Origin: Lachnospiraceae bacterium
Lineage (GTDB): Bacteria; Bacillota; Clostridia; Lachnospirales; Lachnospiraceae
Reading direction: 5' to 3'
Assembly (NCBI GenBank): GCA_017626095.1
Contig: JAGAJL010000014.1
Location: 23,685 to 87,684 of the forward strand
DNA: 64,000 bases
The position numbers and the translations under genes are program-made. The notes under the pieces are model-generated. The model saw nothing but the letters and a program-made list of their open reading frames with translations, was not told the origin of the DNA and ran no database searches. Positions within the stretch are counted from its first letter, which is position 1. Each line of letters starts with the position of its first letter. This document shows, in pieces, positions 40,801-50,600 of this stretch.

Positions 40801-40981
40801 GAAATGTGCCGAATGCGGAGAAATGTCATATTTGGATCCAAAAGATGTGAACGATTATATTGAAGAAACTGGGGCGTGTTGCCAGAAACATAAGAGTGGA
40901 ATTGTGGCGAAAGTAAGTCAGTTTGGCATTTATGCATGGTGTATTGAAGGAGCACATTCAATTGATTTGTTTGACCTTTAG
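37802..40981 (+). CDS. SF1 (UPF1-like) DNA/RNA helicase with C-terminal zinc-binding part
   Basis: 1059 residues. Helicase motifs: IIWGPPGTGKSTVMAEMTRK (I, about 347), VVMFDEASMAYLG (II, about 513), VGDFNQLAPI (III), MLDEQRRTHPDI (IV), VGIITPYAAQARLI, ATVHQFQGSECDVIIFD (V) and VNVAVTRAKSKFIMI (VI). The first 340 residues are beta-rich and unassigned. After the helicase come about 180 residues of phospholipase-D-like shape without an evident HKD motif, then Cys pairs (CKMCHG, CAECGE, ACCQKHK). UPF1-like helicases appear in several defence systems. Start at 37802 follows GAGGGGAATTGTT. No nuclease gene is adjacent. Confidence 0.8.
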   Translation: MQEMNIKVLMPKVELVDSTMFITIDVVLKTDETLSIALDYVCFINRFGEKFEEHNNKSEYYANLTEGCRIQKEIYLGSRKQSLTNSQLILCFTNITEDKEYTIFYTRFNDLWRIEKTSVKAVEKKKIYQNVIANVKKVRQRPVARLATRTNENEIKETTFRKMEIEEHKDLIQADELSDEEIVKKAPTSIKSYVKAIFREMYYIREKGGRKYRVTNGKYLKLIKNQYVYIFDIDSEIYIAEDSPVRVEVFGKIVEGSVFYTDGFQIMIAIKEDVGKVVSSGFIMVEPWKLLRQLGKAVSELSYTNNPIAMELLEKGPQLADKDKRSVIRKGQNEAIHYTLNNKISIIWGPPGTGKSTVMAEMTRKFVKDGKRVLLVSHSNISVDVVINRIEEQCYEQNEKEYFEEGKILRYGFVRDPNLRKDEYASSYNYALKHASHLKQKMEELERRKEQIQKKSGIDSGEFVSVIQEMREVRKLIADEESQNIKKAMVVGTTISKLLVDTHINDMKYDVVMFDEASMAYLGQIAVAAGHALRKFICVGDFNQLAPICQSEQKSILEQDIFSYLNVVTSSGDVNYHPWLTMLDEQRRTHPDIANFSSKYIYHNLLRTHPDIKDKVEEITKKAPFEREPLIFIDLAGTYGVADSNDSNSRYNILSATIAIMVANKAICECETVGIITPYAAQARLIRAMIVDIGDEKLRNIKCATVHQFQGSECDVIIFDTVENYPFTRPGILLTDNHNRNVSRLVNVAVTRAKSKFIMIANSRFWKDTMGETQNTMYQLLKYMLSKGKVIDYSTGVLQKLCEKFSMLTPMIFSDEEDLMQLFDKDLSNAKEVSVCIPDGVLKGNHEKFVNMILKKQNSISFGIKCGAKTFSELPDLWKKISKGTDNAVFPLVSIDNKELWYGIPFARGLLKGKNKDYFTVCPVCFRYVGEKAIEIIDMFSQLHMIVAGNNQRPLISAAHKMVMKDRKNTLSDYVTEHCDCKMCHGMAELKKSGRGRFYLKCAECGEMSYLDPKDVNDYIEETGACCQKHKSGIVAKVSQFGIYAWCIEGAHSIDLFDL

Positions 40982-41060
40982 TATGCGCATTTTTAATAAA
41001 AATAAATTATTTGAAATGCTGCCTTGAAACTTTCATTTACAATTATATCAAAATGTGTTT

Positions 41061-41127
41061 AATTTTATCAAAATAAGACAAAATGATAAAATTGAAAATT
41101 GACAATGATATTATTGAATATTATACT
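41061..41127 (+). promoter_or_regulatory. Promoter and operator of the Fic-hsd operon
   Basis: AATTTTATCA (41061-41070) and TGATAAAATT (41084-41093) form a perfect inverted repeat. It lies just upstream of TTGACA (41099-41104), 17 bp, TATACT (41122-41127). The repeat sits where a regulator would block or assist the polymerase. Confidence 0.7.
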
Positions 41128-41182
41128 GTATTATACCAAATAGTATCTGAATGATATATTTACAAAATTTTGAGGTTGCTAA

Positions 41183-42244
41183 ATGAGAAACATTAATTAT
41201 ACAAATCAATGGAGTAAAATGCTTACTCCGGAGATAGTGGGAATGCTGACCACTATTCATGAATTCAAAGGAGAACAAAATCTGTTTATTGAGGCTCATG
41301 CGGATGAATTAACTGAGCTTATGGAAATTGCAAAAATTCAGAGCACAGAGGCTTCTAATAGAATTGAGGGTATTCTCACTTCGGATGAACGGTTGAAAAA
41401 ATTGGTGATGGATAAGACGACGCCTAAAAACCGTGCTGAACAAGAAATTGCAGGGTATAGAGATGTGCTCAATACAATTCATGATAATTATGATTATATA
41501 CAGATAAAGCCGGGAATTATTCTTCAACTGCATAGAGATTTATATCGATTTATGGGACCGGGAACTGGTGGATATTTTAAAACAACGGATAATGTTATTG
41601 CAGAGATAGATAATGCAGGAAATAGAAAAGTTAGATTTGTGCCCGTTCCGGCATGGGAAACACCGGGCGCAATTGATAAACTTTGCGATGCATTTGATGA
41701 AGTGATTCGTGATGAAACAATAGATCCGTTAATTGTGATTCCTATGTTTGTAATGGATTTTTTGTGTATTCATCCTTTTAACGATGGAAATGGAAGAATG
41801 AGCCGATTGCTCACACTTCTGTTACTTTATCGTAGTGGTTATATAGTTGGAAAGTATATCAGTATAGAAAAGATGATTGAGTCGACGAAAGAAACTTATT
41901 ACGAGACATTACAAGCAAGTTCTGCAGGATGGCATGAAGAAGAAAATGATTACATCCCCTTTGTTACCTACATGCTTGGAATTGTGGTGGCATCTTATAG
42001 AGAATTTTCTTCAAGAGTAAAATTGTTGACAACGGCAGGGCTCACAAAGGCTGATCGAATAGGTGCAATAATTAAGCAGACCATTGGCACAATTACCAAA
42101 GCTGAAATTATGAAGAAATGCCCTGATGTCAGTCAGATTACAATACAGAGGGCGCTAATTGAACTTCAAGAACAAGGAAAGATAATCAAAATCGGTGGCG
42201 GTCGCTATACAAAATATACATGGAATTGGGATAAGGAGAATTAA
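41183..42244 (+). CDS. Fic family AMP-transferase with C-terminal winged helix
   Basis: 353 residues. The Fic motif HPFNDGNGRMSR (about 197-208) is complete. An N-terminal inhibitory helix is suggested by STEASNRIEGI (about 54-64), as in class II Fic proteins. A winged helix follows at the end (AEIMKKCPDVSQITIQRALI, ELQEQGKIIKIG). Fic enzymes attach AMP or other nucleotides to target proteins. Fic genes are common partners of type I restriction loci. Three bases separate its stop from hsdM, so it leads the operon and may regulate it. Confidence 0.85.
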   Translation: MRNINYTNQWSKMLTPEIVGMLTTIHEFKGEQNLFIEAHADELTELMEIAKIQSTEASNRIEGILTSDERLKKLVMDKTTPKNRAEQEIAGYRDVLNTIHDNYDYIQIKPGIILQLHRDLYRFMGPGTGGYFKTTDNVIAEIDNAGNRKVRFVPVPAWETPGAIDKLCDAFDEVIRDETIDPLIVIPMFVMDFLCIHPFNDGNGRMSRLLTLLLLYRSGYIVGKYISIEKMIESTKETYYETLQASSAGWHEEENDYIPFVTYMLGIVVASYREFSSRVKLLTTAGLTKADRIGAIIKQTIGTITKAEIMKKCPDVSQITIQRALIELQEQGKIIKIGGGRYTKYTWNWDKEN

Positions 42245-42247
42245 AAG

Positions 42248-43750
42248 ATGATTACAGGCGAATTAAAGAATCGAATCGATAGTTTATGGGAAATATTTTG
42301 GACCGGAGGACTTACAAATCCTTTGGATGTCATCGAGCAGATGACATATCTTATGTTTATTCATGATCTGGATGTTACTGATAATATACATGCAAAGGCA
42401 AGTGCTATGCTTGGACTTCCTTATGAAAGTGTCTTTGCCAAAGAAGTAAAACTTGGAGAAAGAATAATTGATGGTACACAGCTTAAATGGTCTGTGTTTC
42501 GAGATTATCCTGCGGACAGAATGTATTCTGTAATGCAGGAAATGGTATTTCCGTTCATTAAAAATCTACATGCCAATAAAGACAGTGCATTTTCAAAATA
42601 TATGGATGATGCAATCTTTAAACTGCCTACACCGCTTATGCTTTCAAAAGTTGTAGACGCAATGGATGAACTTTATACACAGATGGACAAGCTAAAGGAT
42701 TCTGATGCCAGAGGAGATGTGTATGAATATCTTCTTTCAAAGCTTGCAACTGCCGGTGTAAATGGCCAGTTTAGGACACCACGTCATATCATTAAAATGA
42801 TGGTAGAACTGATGGAGCCTAAAGCTGATGATGTGATTTGCGATCCAAGCTGTGGTACTGCCGGATTTCTTGTTGAGGCAGGAGAATACTTATGGAGAAA
42901 CAAAAAAGAAGAAATCTTCTATGATAAGCAGAAGAAAGATCACTTTATGAATCATATGTTCCACGGATTTGATATGGATAGAACCATGTTGCGTATTGGT
43001 GCCATGAATATGATGAATCATAGGGTAGAAAGTCCTTTTATTGAATATAGAGACAGTTTGTCGGATCAGAATCCAGACAAAGATAAGTATACTTTGATAT
43101 TAGCAAATCCTCCTTTTAAGGGAAGCCTGGATTCAGATATTGTTTCAGCTGATTTGTTAAAGGTATGCAGCACAAAAAAGACAGAATTACTATTCTTAGC
43201 ATTGTTTATTCGTATGCTTAAAATAGGTGGAAGATGTGCATGTATCGTTCCGGATGGTGTATTGTTTGGTTCATCAAAGGCGCACAAGGATATCAGAAAA
43301 GAAATTGTTGAAAATCAAAGATTGGAAGCAGTTATTTCAATGCCTTCCGGTGTGTTTAAACCATATGCCGGAGTATCTACAGCAATTTTGATATTTACCA
43401 AAACAGAGCATGGTGGAACCGATAATGTATGGTTTTATGATATGACTGCAGATGGATTTAGTCTGGATGATAAGCGTTCCGTTGTAGCTGATAATGATAT
43501 TCCTGATATTATCGAGAGATTCAAAAATCTGGCAGGGGAAAGGGATAGAAAACGAACAGATAAATCATTCATGGTTCCCAAGCAAGAAATTGCAGATAAT
43601 GATTATGACCTCAGTATTAATAAGTATAAAGAGGTTGAATATGTTGCGGTAGAGTATCCACCTACATCAGAGATTATGGCCAATATTCGCGAAATTGAGA
43701 TGGAGATTGGCAAAGAGATGGAAGAGTTGGAGAGATTACTTAATTTGTAG
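42248..43750 (+). CDS. hsdM: Type I restriction-modification methyltransferase subunit
   Basis: 500 residues. N-terminal HsdM bundle, then the N6-adenine methylase domain: VICDPSCGTAGFLVEAGE (SAM, about 199), LANPPFKGSLD (catalytic NPPF, about 286), and LKIGGRCACIVPDGVLFGSS. Together with HsdS it methylates the recognised DNA; with HsdR it forms the restriction enzyme. GGAGAATTAAAAG precedes the ATG. Confidence 0.93.
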   Translation: MITGELKNRIDSLWEIFWTGGLTNPLDVIEQMTYLMFIHDLDVTDNIHAKASAMLGLPYESVFAKEVKLGERIIDGTQLKWSVFRDYPADRMYSVMQEMVFPFIKNLHANKDSAFSKYMDDAIFKLPTPLMLSKVVDAMDELYTQMDKLKDSDARGDVYEYLLSKLATAGVNGQFRTPRHIIKMMVELMEPKADDVICDPSCGTAGFLVEAGEYLWRNKKEEIFYDKQKKDHFMNHMFHGFDMDRTMLRIGAMNMMNHRVESPFIEYRDSLSDQNPDKDKYTLILANPPFKGSLDSDIVSADLLKVCSTKKTELLFLALFIRMLKIGGRCACIVPDGVLFGSSKAHKDIRKEIVENQRLEAVISMPSGVFKPYAGVSTAILIFTKTEHGGTDNVWFYDMTADGFSLDDKRSVVADNDIPDIIERFKNLAGERDRKRTDKSFMVPKQEIADNDYDLSINKYKEVEYVAVEYPPTSEIMANIREIEMEIGKEMEELERLLNL

Positions 43751-43796
43751 AAAGGATATGCAAATTTCATAAATTGATGTTTGCGGGGATGATGAT

Positions 43797-44018
43797 ATGA
43801 CTGAAAAAGAGTTAAAGGTGCCATTTTCTGCACCATTGAATGAATTAGATACAGAAGAGCAGACTTATGGTTGCAGAGCCAATAATTCAGATATTTGTGC
43901 CAATAATTCTATTAAAGGAGTCTGTGCTTTTACTTCAGATGATTGTATCTGCCGTAAACCTTCAAGAGCTTGGAAGAAACAGTATATCAAGTTGAAAGAG
44001 GGTGAACTGAATGGTTAA
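43797..44018 (+). CDS. Small Cys-rich protein between hsdM and hsdS
   Basis: 73 residues with six Cys (YGCRANNSDICANN, then KGVCAFTSDDCICRKPS), likely metal- or cluster-binding. The C-terminus (SRAWKKQYIKLKEGELNG) overlaps hsdS by 8 bp. Unknown function. GGGGATGATGAT precedes the ATG. Confidence 0.65.
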   Translation: MTEKELKVPFSAPLNELDTEEQTYGCRANNSDICANNSIKGVCAFTSDDCICRKPSRAWKKQYIKLKEGELNG

Positions 44019-45126
44019 GGACGTGATTAAACTTGGAGATGTTGCAACCTATATCAACGGTTATGCTTTCAAACCTGAAGATAGAGGCGAGGTGGGATTG
44101 CCAATTATTCGTATTCAAGACCTTACTGGTAATGCGTATGATTTGGGATTTTATGATGGTGAGTATCCAGAGAAAATAGAAATAAATGATGGCGATGTAT
44201 TGATATCTTGGTCTGCAAGTTTAGGTGTATATATTTGGAACAGAGGTAAAGCTTTATTAAATCAGCATATTTTTAAAGTAGTGTTTGATAAAGTAGATAT
44301 TGACAAGAACTATTTTGTATATGCTGTTCGTCAGAAGTTAGATGAAATGGGAATGAAAACTCATGGTGCAACTATGAAGCATATCGTAAAGAAGGATTTT
44401 GATGCGACGTTGATCCCATATCCATCATTAAATAAGCAGGCAGAGATAGCTACTAATTTAAATATAGTTTTCAGAGTTATAGAAGCGCGTAAACAAGAAA
44501 TACAGTTACTAGACGACCTTATCAAAGCCCGATTTGTCGAGATGTTTGTTGATAAAGGTTATCCTTTGGTAGCCCTTGATGATTTGGCTATGGGTAAGGG
44601 GGAATACGGAGCACAATCTGCTTCTATAGAATATGACCCAATGCGTCCTCGATATGTCAGAATAACTGATATTAATGATGATGGAACATTAAATGATGAC
44701 GTGGTTTCATCGGCAAATGTTGAAGACGATGAGCAGTATAAACTTAGTTATGGAGACTTTATGTTTGCTCGTATGGGAGCAACAGTAGGTAAGACTTACG
44801 CATATAAGAGTGGTAATCAGATTTTCGCAGGATACTTAATTCGTTACAAATTGAATCTTGGGAAAATTATGCCTGAATATTTGTATACGTACACAAAGTT
44901 AGATGAATATAAGAATTGGGTTGTACTGAATCAAAGTGGAGCGGCTCAGCCAGGTATTAATGCAAAGAAATATGGTTCTTTACAGATTCCGGTCGCTCCG
45001 TTGGAGGAGCAAAGAAAATTTGCCAACTTCGTCCACCAAGTCGACAAATCAAAAGTTGCAGTGCAAAAGGCTCTTGAGGAAACACAGTTATTGTTTGATA
45101 GCATGATGCAAAAATACTTTGGCTAA
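44011..45126 (+). CDS. hsdS: Type I restriction specificity subunit, first copy
   Basis: 371 residues with the two-target-domain layout of HsdS: TRD1 (VIKLGDVATYINGYAFKPED, to IPYPSLNKQAEIA), a central helix (LQLLDDLIKARFVEMF), TRD2 (GKGEYGAQSASIEYDPMRPR, to IPVAPLEEQRKFA) and a final helix (FVHQVDKSKVAVQKALEETQ). It sets the DNA site recognised by HsdM/HsdR. Full length. It shares 18-bp identities with the second hsdS at the central helix and near the 3' end. Confidence 0.9.
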   Translation: MVKDVIKLGDVATYINGYAFKPEDRGEVGLPIIRIQDLTGNAYDLGFYDGEYPEKIEINDGDVLISWSASLGVYIWNRGKALLNQHIFKVVFDKVDIDKNYFVYAVRQKLDEMGMKTHGATMKHIVKKDFDATLIPYPSLNKQAEIATNLNIVFRVIEARKQEIQLLDDLIKARFVEMFVDKGYPLVALDDLAMGKGEYGAQSASIEYDPMRPRYVRITDINDDGTLNDDVVSSANVEDDEQYKLSYGDFMFARMGATVGKTYAYKSGNQIFAGYLIRYKLNLGKIMPEYLYTYTKLDEYKNWVVLNQSGAAQPGINAKKYGSLQIPVAPLEEQRKFANFVHQVDKSKVAVQKALEETQLLFDSMMQKYFG

Positions 45127-45157
45127 TGATCTATGGAGAAATGAGGGAGATATAACT

Positions 45158-45472
45158 ATGATTTGTTATTTAGATTTACTGAAAAGCTTTGAAAACAATC
45201 CACGCGATATAATAACAATACCGATAACAAAAAGAGAGGGAAAGTGGTTTTATGTTTATGCAGAAAATGGCCGTGTTATTGTAACTGGGGCAAAGGAAAA
45301 GTTTCCAAAGTGTTCAATTAGTAAGAATAGAATCCTTCAAGAGAAAGAGTGTGAAGTGATGTATGAGCTTTATTTGTTGAGGAAACAAGGAAAACAAATA
45401 TCTGCAGAGGCTATGCAAAGCAGTAGGAATCAGGTTTATTGGTATGGTATTTTTAGCGATTTAGGTTATTGA
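45158..45472 (+). CDS. Small protein of unknown function inside the hsd locus
   Basis: 104 residues (MICYLDLLKSFENNPRDIIT, IPITKREGKWFYVYAENGRV). It has a beta strand-rich first half and an alpha second half. No family recognised. GAGGGAGATATAACT precedes the ATG at 45158. It sits between hsdS-1 and the recombinase. Confidence 0.55.
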   Translation: MICYLDLLKSFENNPRDIITIPITKREGKWFYVYAENGRVIVTGAKEKFPKCSISKNRILQEKECEVMYELYLLRKQGKQISAEAMQSSRNQVYWYGIFSDLGY

Positions 45473-45535
45473 TTTGTGTATTTAATATATTTTTGGTTGT
45501 AAGATGTTGGTACATTTTGAAAGGAGTGTATCAAC

Positions 45536-46504
45536 ATGGAAGAAAAAATTGTAAAAGTACTAAATGAAATGTCGGGGTATTTATCAATCACTCAAATGAA
45601 GAAACTGCAGGAGGTAATTATTAAAACTTTTGCAGAGAATGAATCTGAGAAGATAAGCATTTCAAATGATGAATTTTTGAAAATGTTTTTGGCGGCAAAA
45701 AGAGTGGAAGGATGCTCTGAAAGAACAATCCAATATTATAGGGTGACAGTGAATCATATGTTTACACAAATTGATTCGGAAGTCCGTAAAATTACTACAG
45801 AAGATATTAGAGCATATCTGGCTAATTATCAGCGGAGAAATCGTTGTTCTAATGTGACGGTTGATAATGTTAGAAGAAATATTTCAAGTTTTTTCTCATG
45901 GCTTGAGGAAGAAGATTATATTTTAAAAAGTCCGATGAGACGGATCCATAAAATAAAAACAAAGACGGTTGTGAAGAACACTATTTCCGATGAAGGAATT
46001 GAAAAACTTCGAGATGGTTGCAGCGAAATTCGAGATCTGGCAATGATTGATTTATTATATTCCACGGGAATAAGAGTAGGAGAGTTAGTAAATCTAAATA
46101 TAGAAGACATTGATTTAGAAGAACGTGAATGTGTTGTGTACGGAAAGGGAGATAAGGAAAGAAAAGTATATTTTGATGCGAAGGCAAAAGTGCATCTTCG
46201 GAAATATATTGAAAGTCGAGATGATAATAATTCAGCTCTGTTTGTGACCTTGGATGCGCCATATGACAGATTAAAGATAAGCGGTGTTGAAATTAGGCTG
46301 CGTCAGCTTGGTAGAAAACTGGATATAGAAAGAGTCCATCCGCATAAGTTCCGGCGAACGATGGCAACCAGGGCAATTGATAAAGGAATGCCAATTGAGC
46401 AGGTTCAGAAGATTTTAGGACATTCTCAAATTGATACAACAATGCAGTATGCAATGGTAAATCAGAGTAATGTAAAAACATCCCATCAGAAATACATGGC
46501 GTGA
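45536..46504 (+). CDS. Tyrosine recombinase (XerC/D-like) in the hsd locus
   Basis: 322 residues. SAM-like N-terminal DNA-binding domain (EFLKMFLAAKRVEGCSERTI) and a complete catalytic domain: STGIRVGELVNL (R), HPHKFRRTMATR (H-x-x-R), LGHSQIDTTMQYAMV (H and nucleophile Tyr, about 305). Such recombinases sit in hsd loci and shuffle hsdS alleles by site-specific exchange. AAAGGAGTGTATCAAC precedes the ATG. Confidence 0.88.
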   Translation: MEEKIVKVLNEMSGYLSITQMKKLQEVIIKTFAENESEKISISNDEFLKMFLAAKRVEGCSERTIQYYRVTVNHMFTQIDSEVRKITTEDIRAYLANYQRRNRCSNVTVDNVRRNISSFFSWLEEEDYILKSPMRRIHKIKTKTVVKNTISDEGIEKLRDGCSEIRDLAMIDLLYSTGIRVGELVNLNIEDIDLEERECVVYGKGDKERKVYFDAKAKVHLRKYIESRDDNNSALFVTLDAPYDRLKISGVEIRLRQLGRKLDIERVHPHKFRRTMATRAIDKGMPIEQVQKILGHSQIDTTMQYAMVNQSNVKTSHQKYMA

Positions 46505-46568
46505 GAAAATCAAATTGATGTTTGTCGTGCAGATGGCAAGCGTTTATTCGGATTTGTAGGGATGATAG

Positions 46569-47699
46569 ATGAGAGTAAAACTTGGAGATATATTTGAAAT
46601 TGGTTCAGGTGGAACACCTTCAAAGTCACACTCTGAGTATTATGGTGGTAATATTCCTTGGGTTAAAACTGGTGACCTGAAAAATGAATATTTATATGAA
46701 GTCGAAGATTTCATAACGGAAGAAGGATTGAATAATTCATCTGCTAAAATGTATGAAGAAGATACAGTATTAATAGCTATGTATGGTGCTACAATAGGTG
46801 CAACTTCTATTTTGAAAATGAAAGCATGCACAAATCAAGCATGTGCAGCATTTAGGAAGAATGAACAGGTAATACCAGAATATCTATATTATTTTCTTCG
46901 AAGTCAAAAAGAAAAATTTGTTAAAGATGGAGTTGGAGGAGCACAGCCTAATATTTCAGCAGGATACATAAAAAAGGTTGAAATGGAGTTGCCGTCTTTA
47001 GATGAGCAAAAAGTAATAGTAGACATTCTTGATAAAATTTCGGATGTAGTTTGTAAAAGAAGTTTTGAACTTCAGTCCTTAGATGATCTCATAAAAGCCC
47101 GATTTGTCGAGCTGTTTGGTACGCTTCATGATAATGAAAATGGATTTGATGTAGTTACTATTGAGGATGTGTGTTCTTTGGTTAAAGATGGTACACATCA
47201 GACTCCTCAGTATACCGAAGATAGAGAAGAAGGATTTAAGTTTTTATCTTCAAAAGATGTTATGTCACAGAAAATAGATTGGACTGATATCAAGTATATT
47301 CCAGCTGAGTTACATGAAAAGTTGTACGCAACAATTAAACCTCAAAGGAATGACATTTTGATGTCAAAAAATGGCGTTAATTATGGTGTTGCTGCAGTTA
47401 ATGATACGGATGAAGTGTTTGATATTTATGTAAGTCTTGCACTATTAAGGCCTAAAGAAATAATAGATCCAGTTTTCTTTAGGTGTGTAATTAATAATCC
47501 TGAAACAAAGAGGCAATTTGACTCTAGTATAAAAGGTATCGGAGTTCCTAATTTGCACTTGGGAGAGATAAAGAAAACGAAGATATTTCTGCCACCGATG
47601 GAACTTCAAAATGAGTTTGTTGCCTTTGTAGAACAAGTCGACAAATCAAAATTTATGAAAATAGATTACATAAACAAAACAAGGAGGTTTCCACTATGA
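46569..47699 (+). CDS. hsdS: Type I restriction specificity subunit, second copy with short C-terminus
   Basis: 376 residues. TRD1 (VKLGDIFEIGSGGTPSKSHS), central helix (LQSLDDLIKARFVELF), TRD2 (VVTIEDVCSLVKDGTHQTPQ), and EQVDKSK near the end. After DKSK it reads FMKIDYINKTRRFPL, so the usual C-terminal helix (as in copy 1) is missing. It overlaps hsdR by 4 bases (ATGA). It might be a fully working variant or an edited donor. Confidence 0.85.
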   Translation: MRVKLGDIFEIGSGGTPSKSHSEYYGGNIPWVKTGDLKNEYLYEVEDFITEEGLNNSSAKMYEEDTVLIAMYGATIGATSILKMKACTNQACAAFRKNEQVIPEYLYYFLRSQKEKFVKDGVGGAQPNISAGYIKKVEMELPSLDEQKVIVDILDKISDVVCKRSFELQSLDDLIKARFVELFGTLHDNENGFDVVTIEDVCSLVKDGTHQTPQYTEDREEGFKFLSSKDVMSQKIDWTDIKYIPAELHEKLYATIKPQRNDILMSKNGVNYGVAAVNDTDEVFDIYVSLALLRPKEIIDPVFFRCVINNPETKRQFDSSIKGIGVPNLHLGEIKKTKIFLPPMELQNEFVAFVEQVDKSKFMKIDYINKTRRFPL

Positions 47700-50600
47700 C
47701 CAACTTTGATTTTTTAAAACAAGAGCCAAAATTTAATAGTTTTTCAGATGTAGCTATAGCTGCTGAAAAAATCTTAAAAATTGACATTGCGGCCAGTGTA
47801 ATCAATTGTCGTAGAGCAATGGAATTTGCTATTAAGTGGATGTATTCCGTGGATAAAGCGCTAGAAATGCCGTATCAGGATAATCTAATCAGTTTGATGA
47901 GCACAGAAGATTTTCATGACTTGGTAGATGATGCATTATGGAAACGTCTCGATTTGATTCGCAAGATTGGAAACCGTGCGGCGCATAACGGCAGAAAAAT
48001 TATAGAGGATGAGGCGATTCTATGCCTGCAGAACCTTTTTATTTTCATGGATTATGTTTCATATTGTTATTCCGATTATTATGAGGAAAGACAGTATAAT
48101 GTGAATTTATTGACTTGCACAGGCAAAGAACCTGTTGTAGTGAAGTCTTCAGATGAAGATGTGGATTTGCAGGCATTGATTGCTGAGAATAAAGCTCTTA
48201 AAGAAGAACTGACAGCAAAACGTGCAGAACAACAGCAGACATATGTACCCAAACCTCTTGATTTATCAGAATACAAGACCAGAAAGATTTATATTGATTC
48301 GATGCTTTTGGATGCAGGTTGGACAGAGGGTAAGGATTGGATTAACGAAGTTGAACTTCCCGGAATGCCGAATAAGTCAGAAGTGGGATATGCAGATTAT
48401 GTGTTATATGATGACACTCATAAACCGCTGGCTATTATAGAGGCAAAACGTACTTGCGTAGATGTTGCTAAGGGAAGGCAACAGGCAAAATTGTATGCGG
48501 ATTTGTTGGAGGCAAAATATAAGAGAAGACCAGTTGTATTCCTTACAAATGGTTTTGAGACGCGAATTATTGATAATCAATATCCCGAAAGAAAAGTTGC
48601 AACCATCTATTCTAAGAGAGATTTAGAAAAACTTTTTAATCTTCAGACGATGAAGACAAGCTTAAGTCATATTTCCGTAGATAAGAAAATTGCCGGTCGT
48701 TATTATCAGGAAGGAGCCATTAAAGCTGTATGTGACAGCTTTGATAAGCGTAATCGTAGAAAAGCACTTCTTGTAATGGCAACAGGATCCGGTAAGACAA
48801 GAACGGTCATAGCTTTATGCAAGGTGTTATTAGATGCGGGATGGGTTAAAAACATTTTGTTTTTAGCGGATAGAAATTCTCTTGTTACACAGGCAAAAAG
48901 AAACTTTGTGAATCTTTTGCCTGATTTGTCATGCTCTAATTTGGTAGAGGAGAAAGATAACTATACGGCACACTGTATTTTTTCTACCTACCAGACCATG
49001 ATGAATTGTATTGATTCGGTAAAAGATGATAGCGGAAAATTATTTACTTGTGGACATTTTGATTTAGTAATCTGTGATGAGGCACACAGGTCAATCTATA
49101 ATAAGTATCGAGACATATTTAATTATTTTGATGCAATATTAGTTGGGTTAACAGCGACTCCTAAGGATGAAATTGATAAGAATACTTATGGTGTTTTTGA
49201 TTTGGAAAACGGTGTTCCGACCTATGGTTATGAACTTGCACAGGCGGTTAAAGATGGATATCTTGTAGATTTTACTACTGTAGAAACAAAGCTTAAATTC
49301 ATAGAGGAAGGCATAGTATATGATGAGCTTTCTGAAGAGGATAAAGCAGTATATGAGGCTACTTTTGAATTTGAAGACGGAGAATTGCCGGAAAGAATCA
49401 ATTCTTCGGATCTCAATACATGGATTTTTAATGAGGACACGATTAAGCAGGTATTGAACATTCTTATGAAGGATGGTCTTAAGGTGGACTATGGTCAAAA
49501 GATTGGTAAAACAATTATTTTTGCCAAAAATCATGACCATGCAGAAAAGATTTTGGAAGTATTTAATAAGCAATATCCTGAACTTAGTAAGAATGGACAA
49601 TCTTTTGCCAAAGTAATTGATAATTATATGACCTATGCGCAAAGTGCTATTGATGAATTCTCAGATTCGAAGAAAATGCCACAGATTGCCATCTCTGTTG
49701 ATATGCTCGATACCGGTATTGATGTACCGGAAGTATTGAATCTTGTATTCTTTAAGAAGGTTATGAGTAAAGCAAAATTTTGGCAGATGATAGGTCGCGG
49801 AACCAGACTTTGCCCTGCTCTTATGGATGGAGAAGATAAGAGTAAATTCTATATCTTTGATTTTTGCGGAAACTTTGAATTCTTCCGTATGAATCAGGGA
49901 AGACCTACTGCAAATATGATTGCCCTTCAAGGTGCGATATTCTCATTAAAGTTTGAAATTGCATATAAACTTCAGAATCTGGAGTATCAGATTGACGGAT
50001 TGATTGCATACAGAAACAAGCTTGTCGAAATGATGACCGGTAAAGTGCAGGAATTAAATCGCGAGAATTTTGCAGTTAGGCAGCATTTAAAATATGTAGA
50101 TACTTATTCTGTATCAACCAACTATAATTCCATATCATTTGAAGATACTTTGATGGTTCGTCAAGAGTTGGCACCACTTATTCAACCAGATGGTGATGAA
50201 GCAAGTGCAGTTCGTTTTGATGCACTAATATATGCAATGGAATTGGCTCTTCTTGCATGCAAAGGTTATGGACGCCATAAAAGCGATTTGTTTAGAAAAG
50301 TTGAAGGTATTGCAAGTGTTGCAAATATTCCGGAGATTCAGATGCAGTCTGAACTAATTAATAAGATTCTTCATACAGATTATGTGGATAATGCCGGTAT
50401 TGATGAATTTGAACATATTCGAAAAAGTCTTCGCGGATTAATGAAATACGTTCCTAAGAATGTTCTTAAGTATGTTACAGATTTTACAGATGAAGTCCTT
50501 TCGACAGAGTGGAATGATTCGGAGCTTGAGAATGATGAACTTAAGAATTATAAGGCGAAGGCGGAATTCTATGTTCGTCAACACCAGGATAATATCGTGA

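Noticed and set aside
44011-47699. Inversion-type hsdS phase switch
   Set aside because: Both hsdS genes and their shared 18-bp blocks point the same way, so simple inversion is not possible here.
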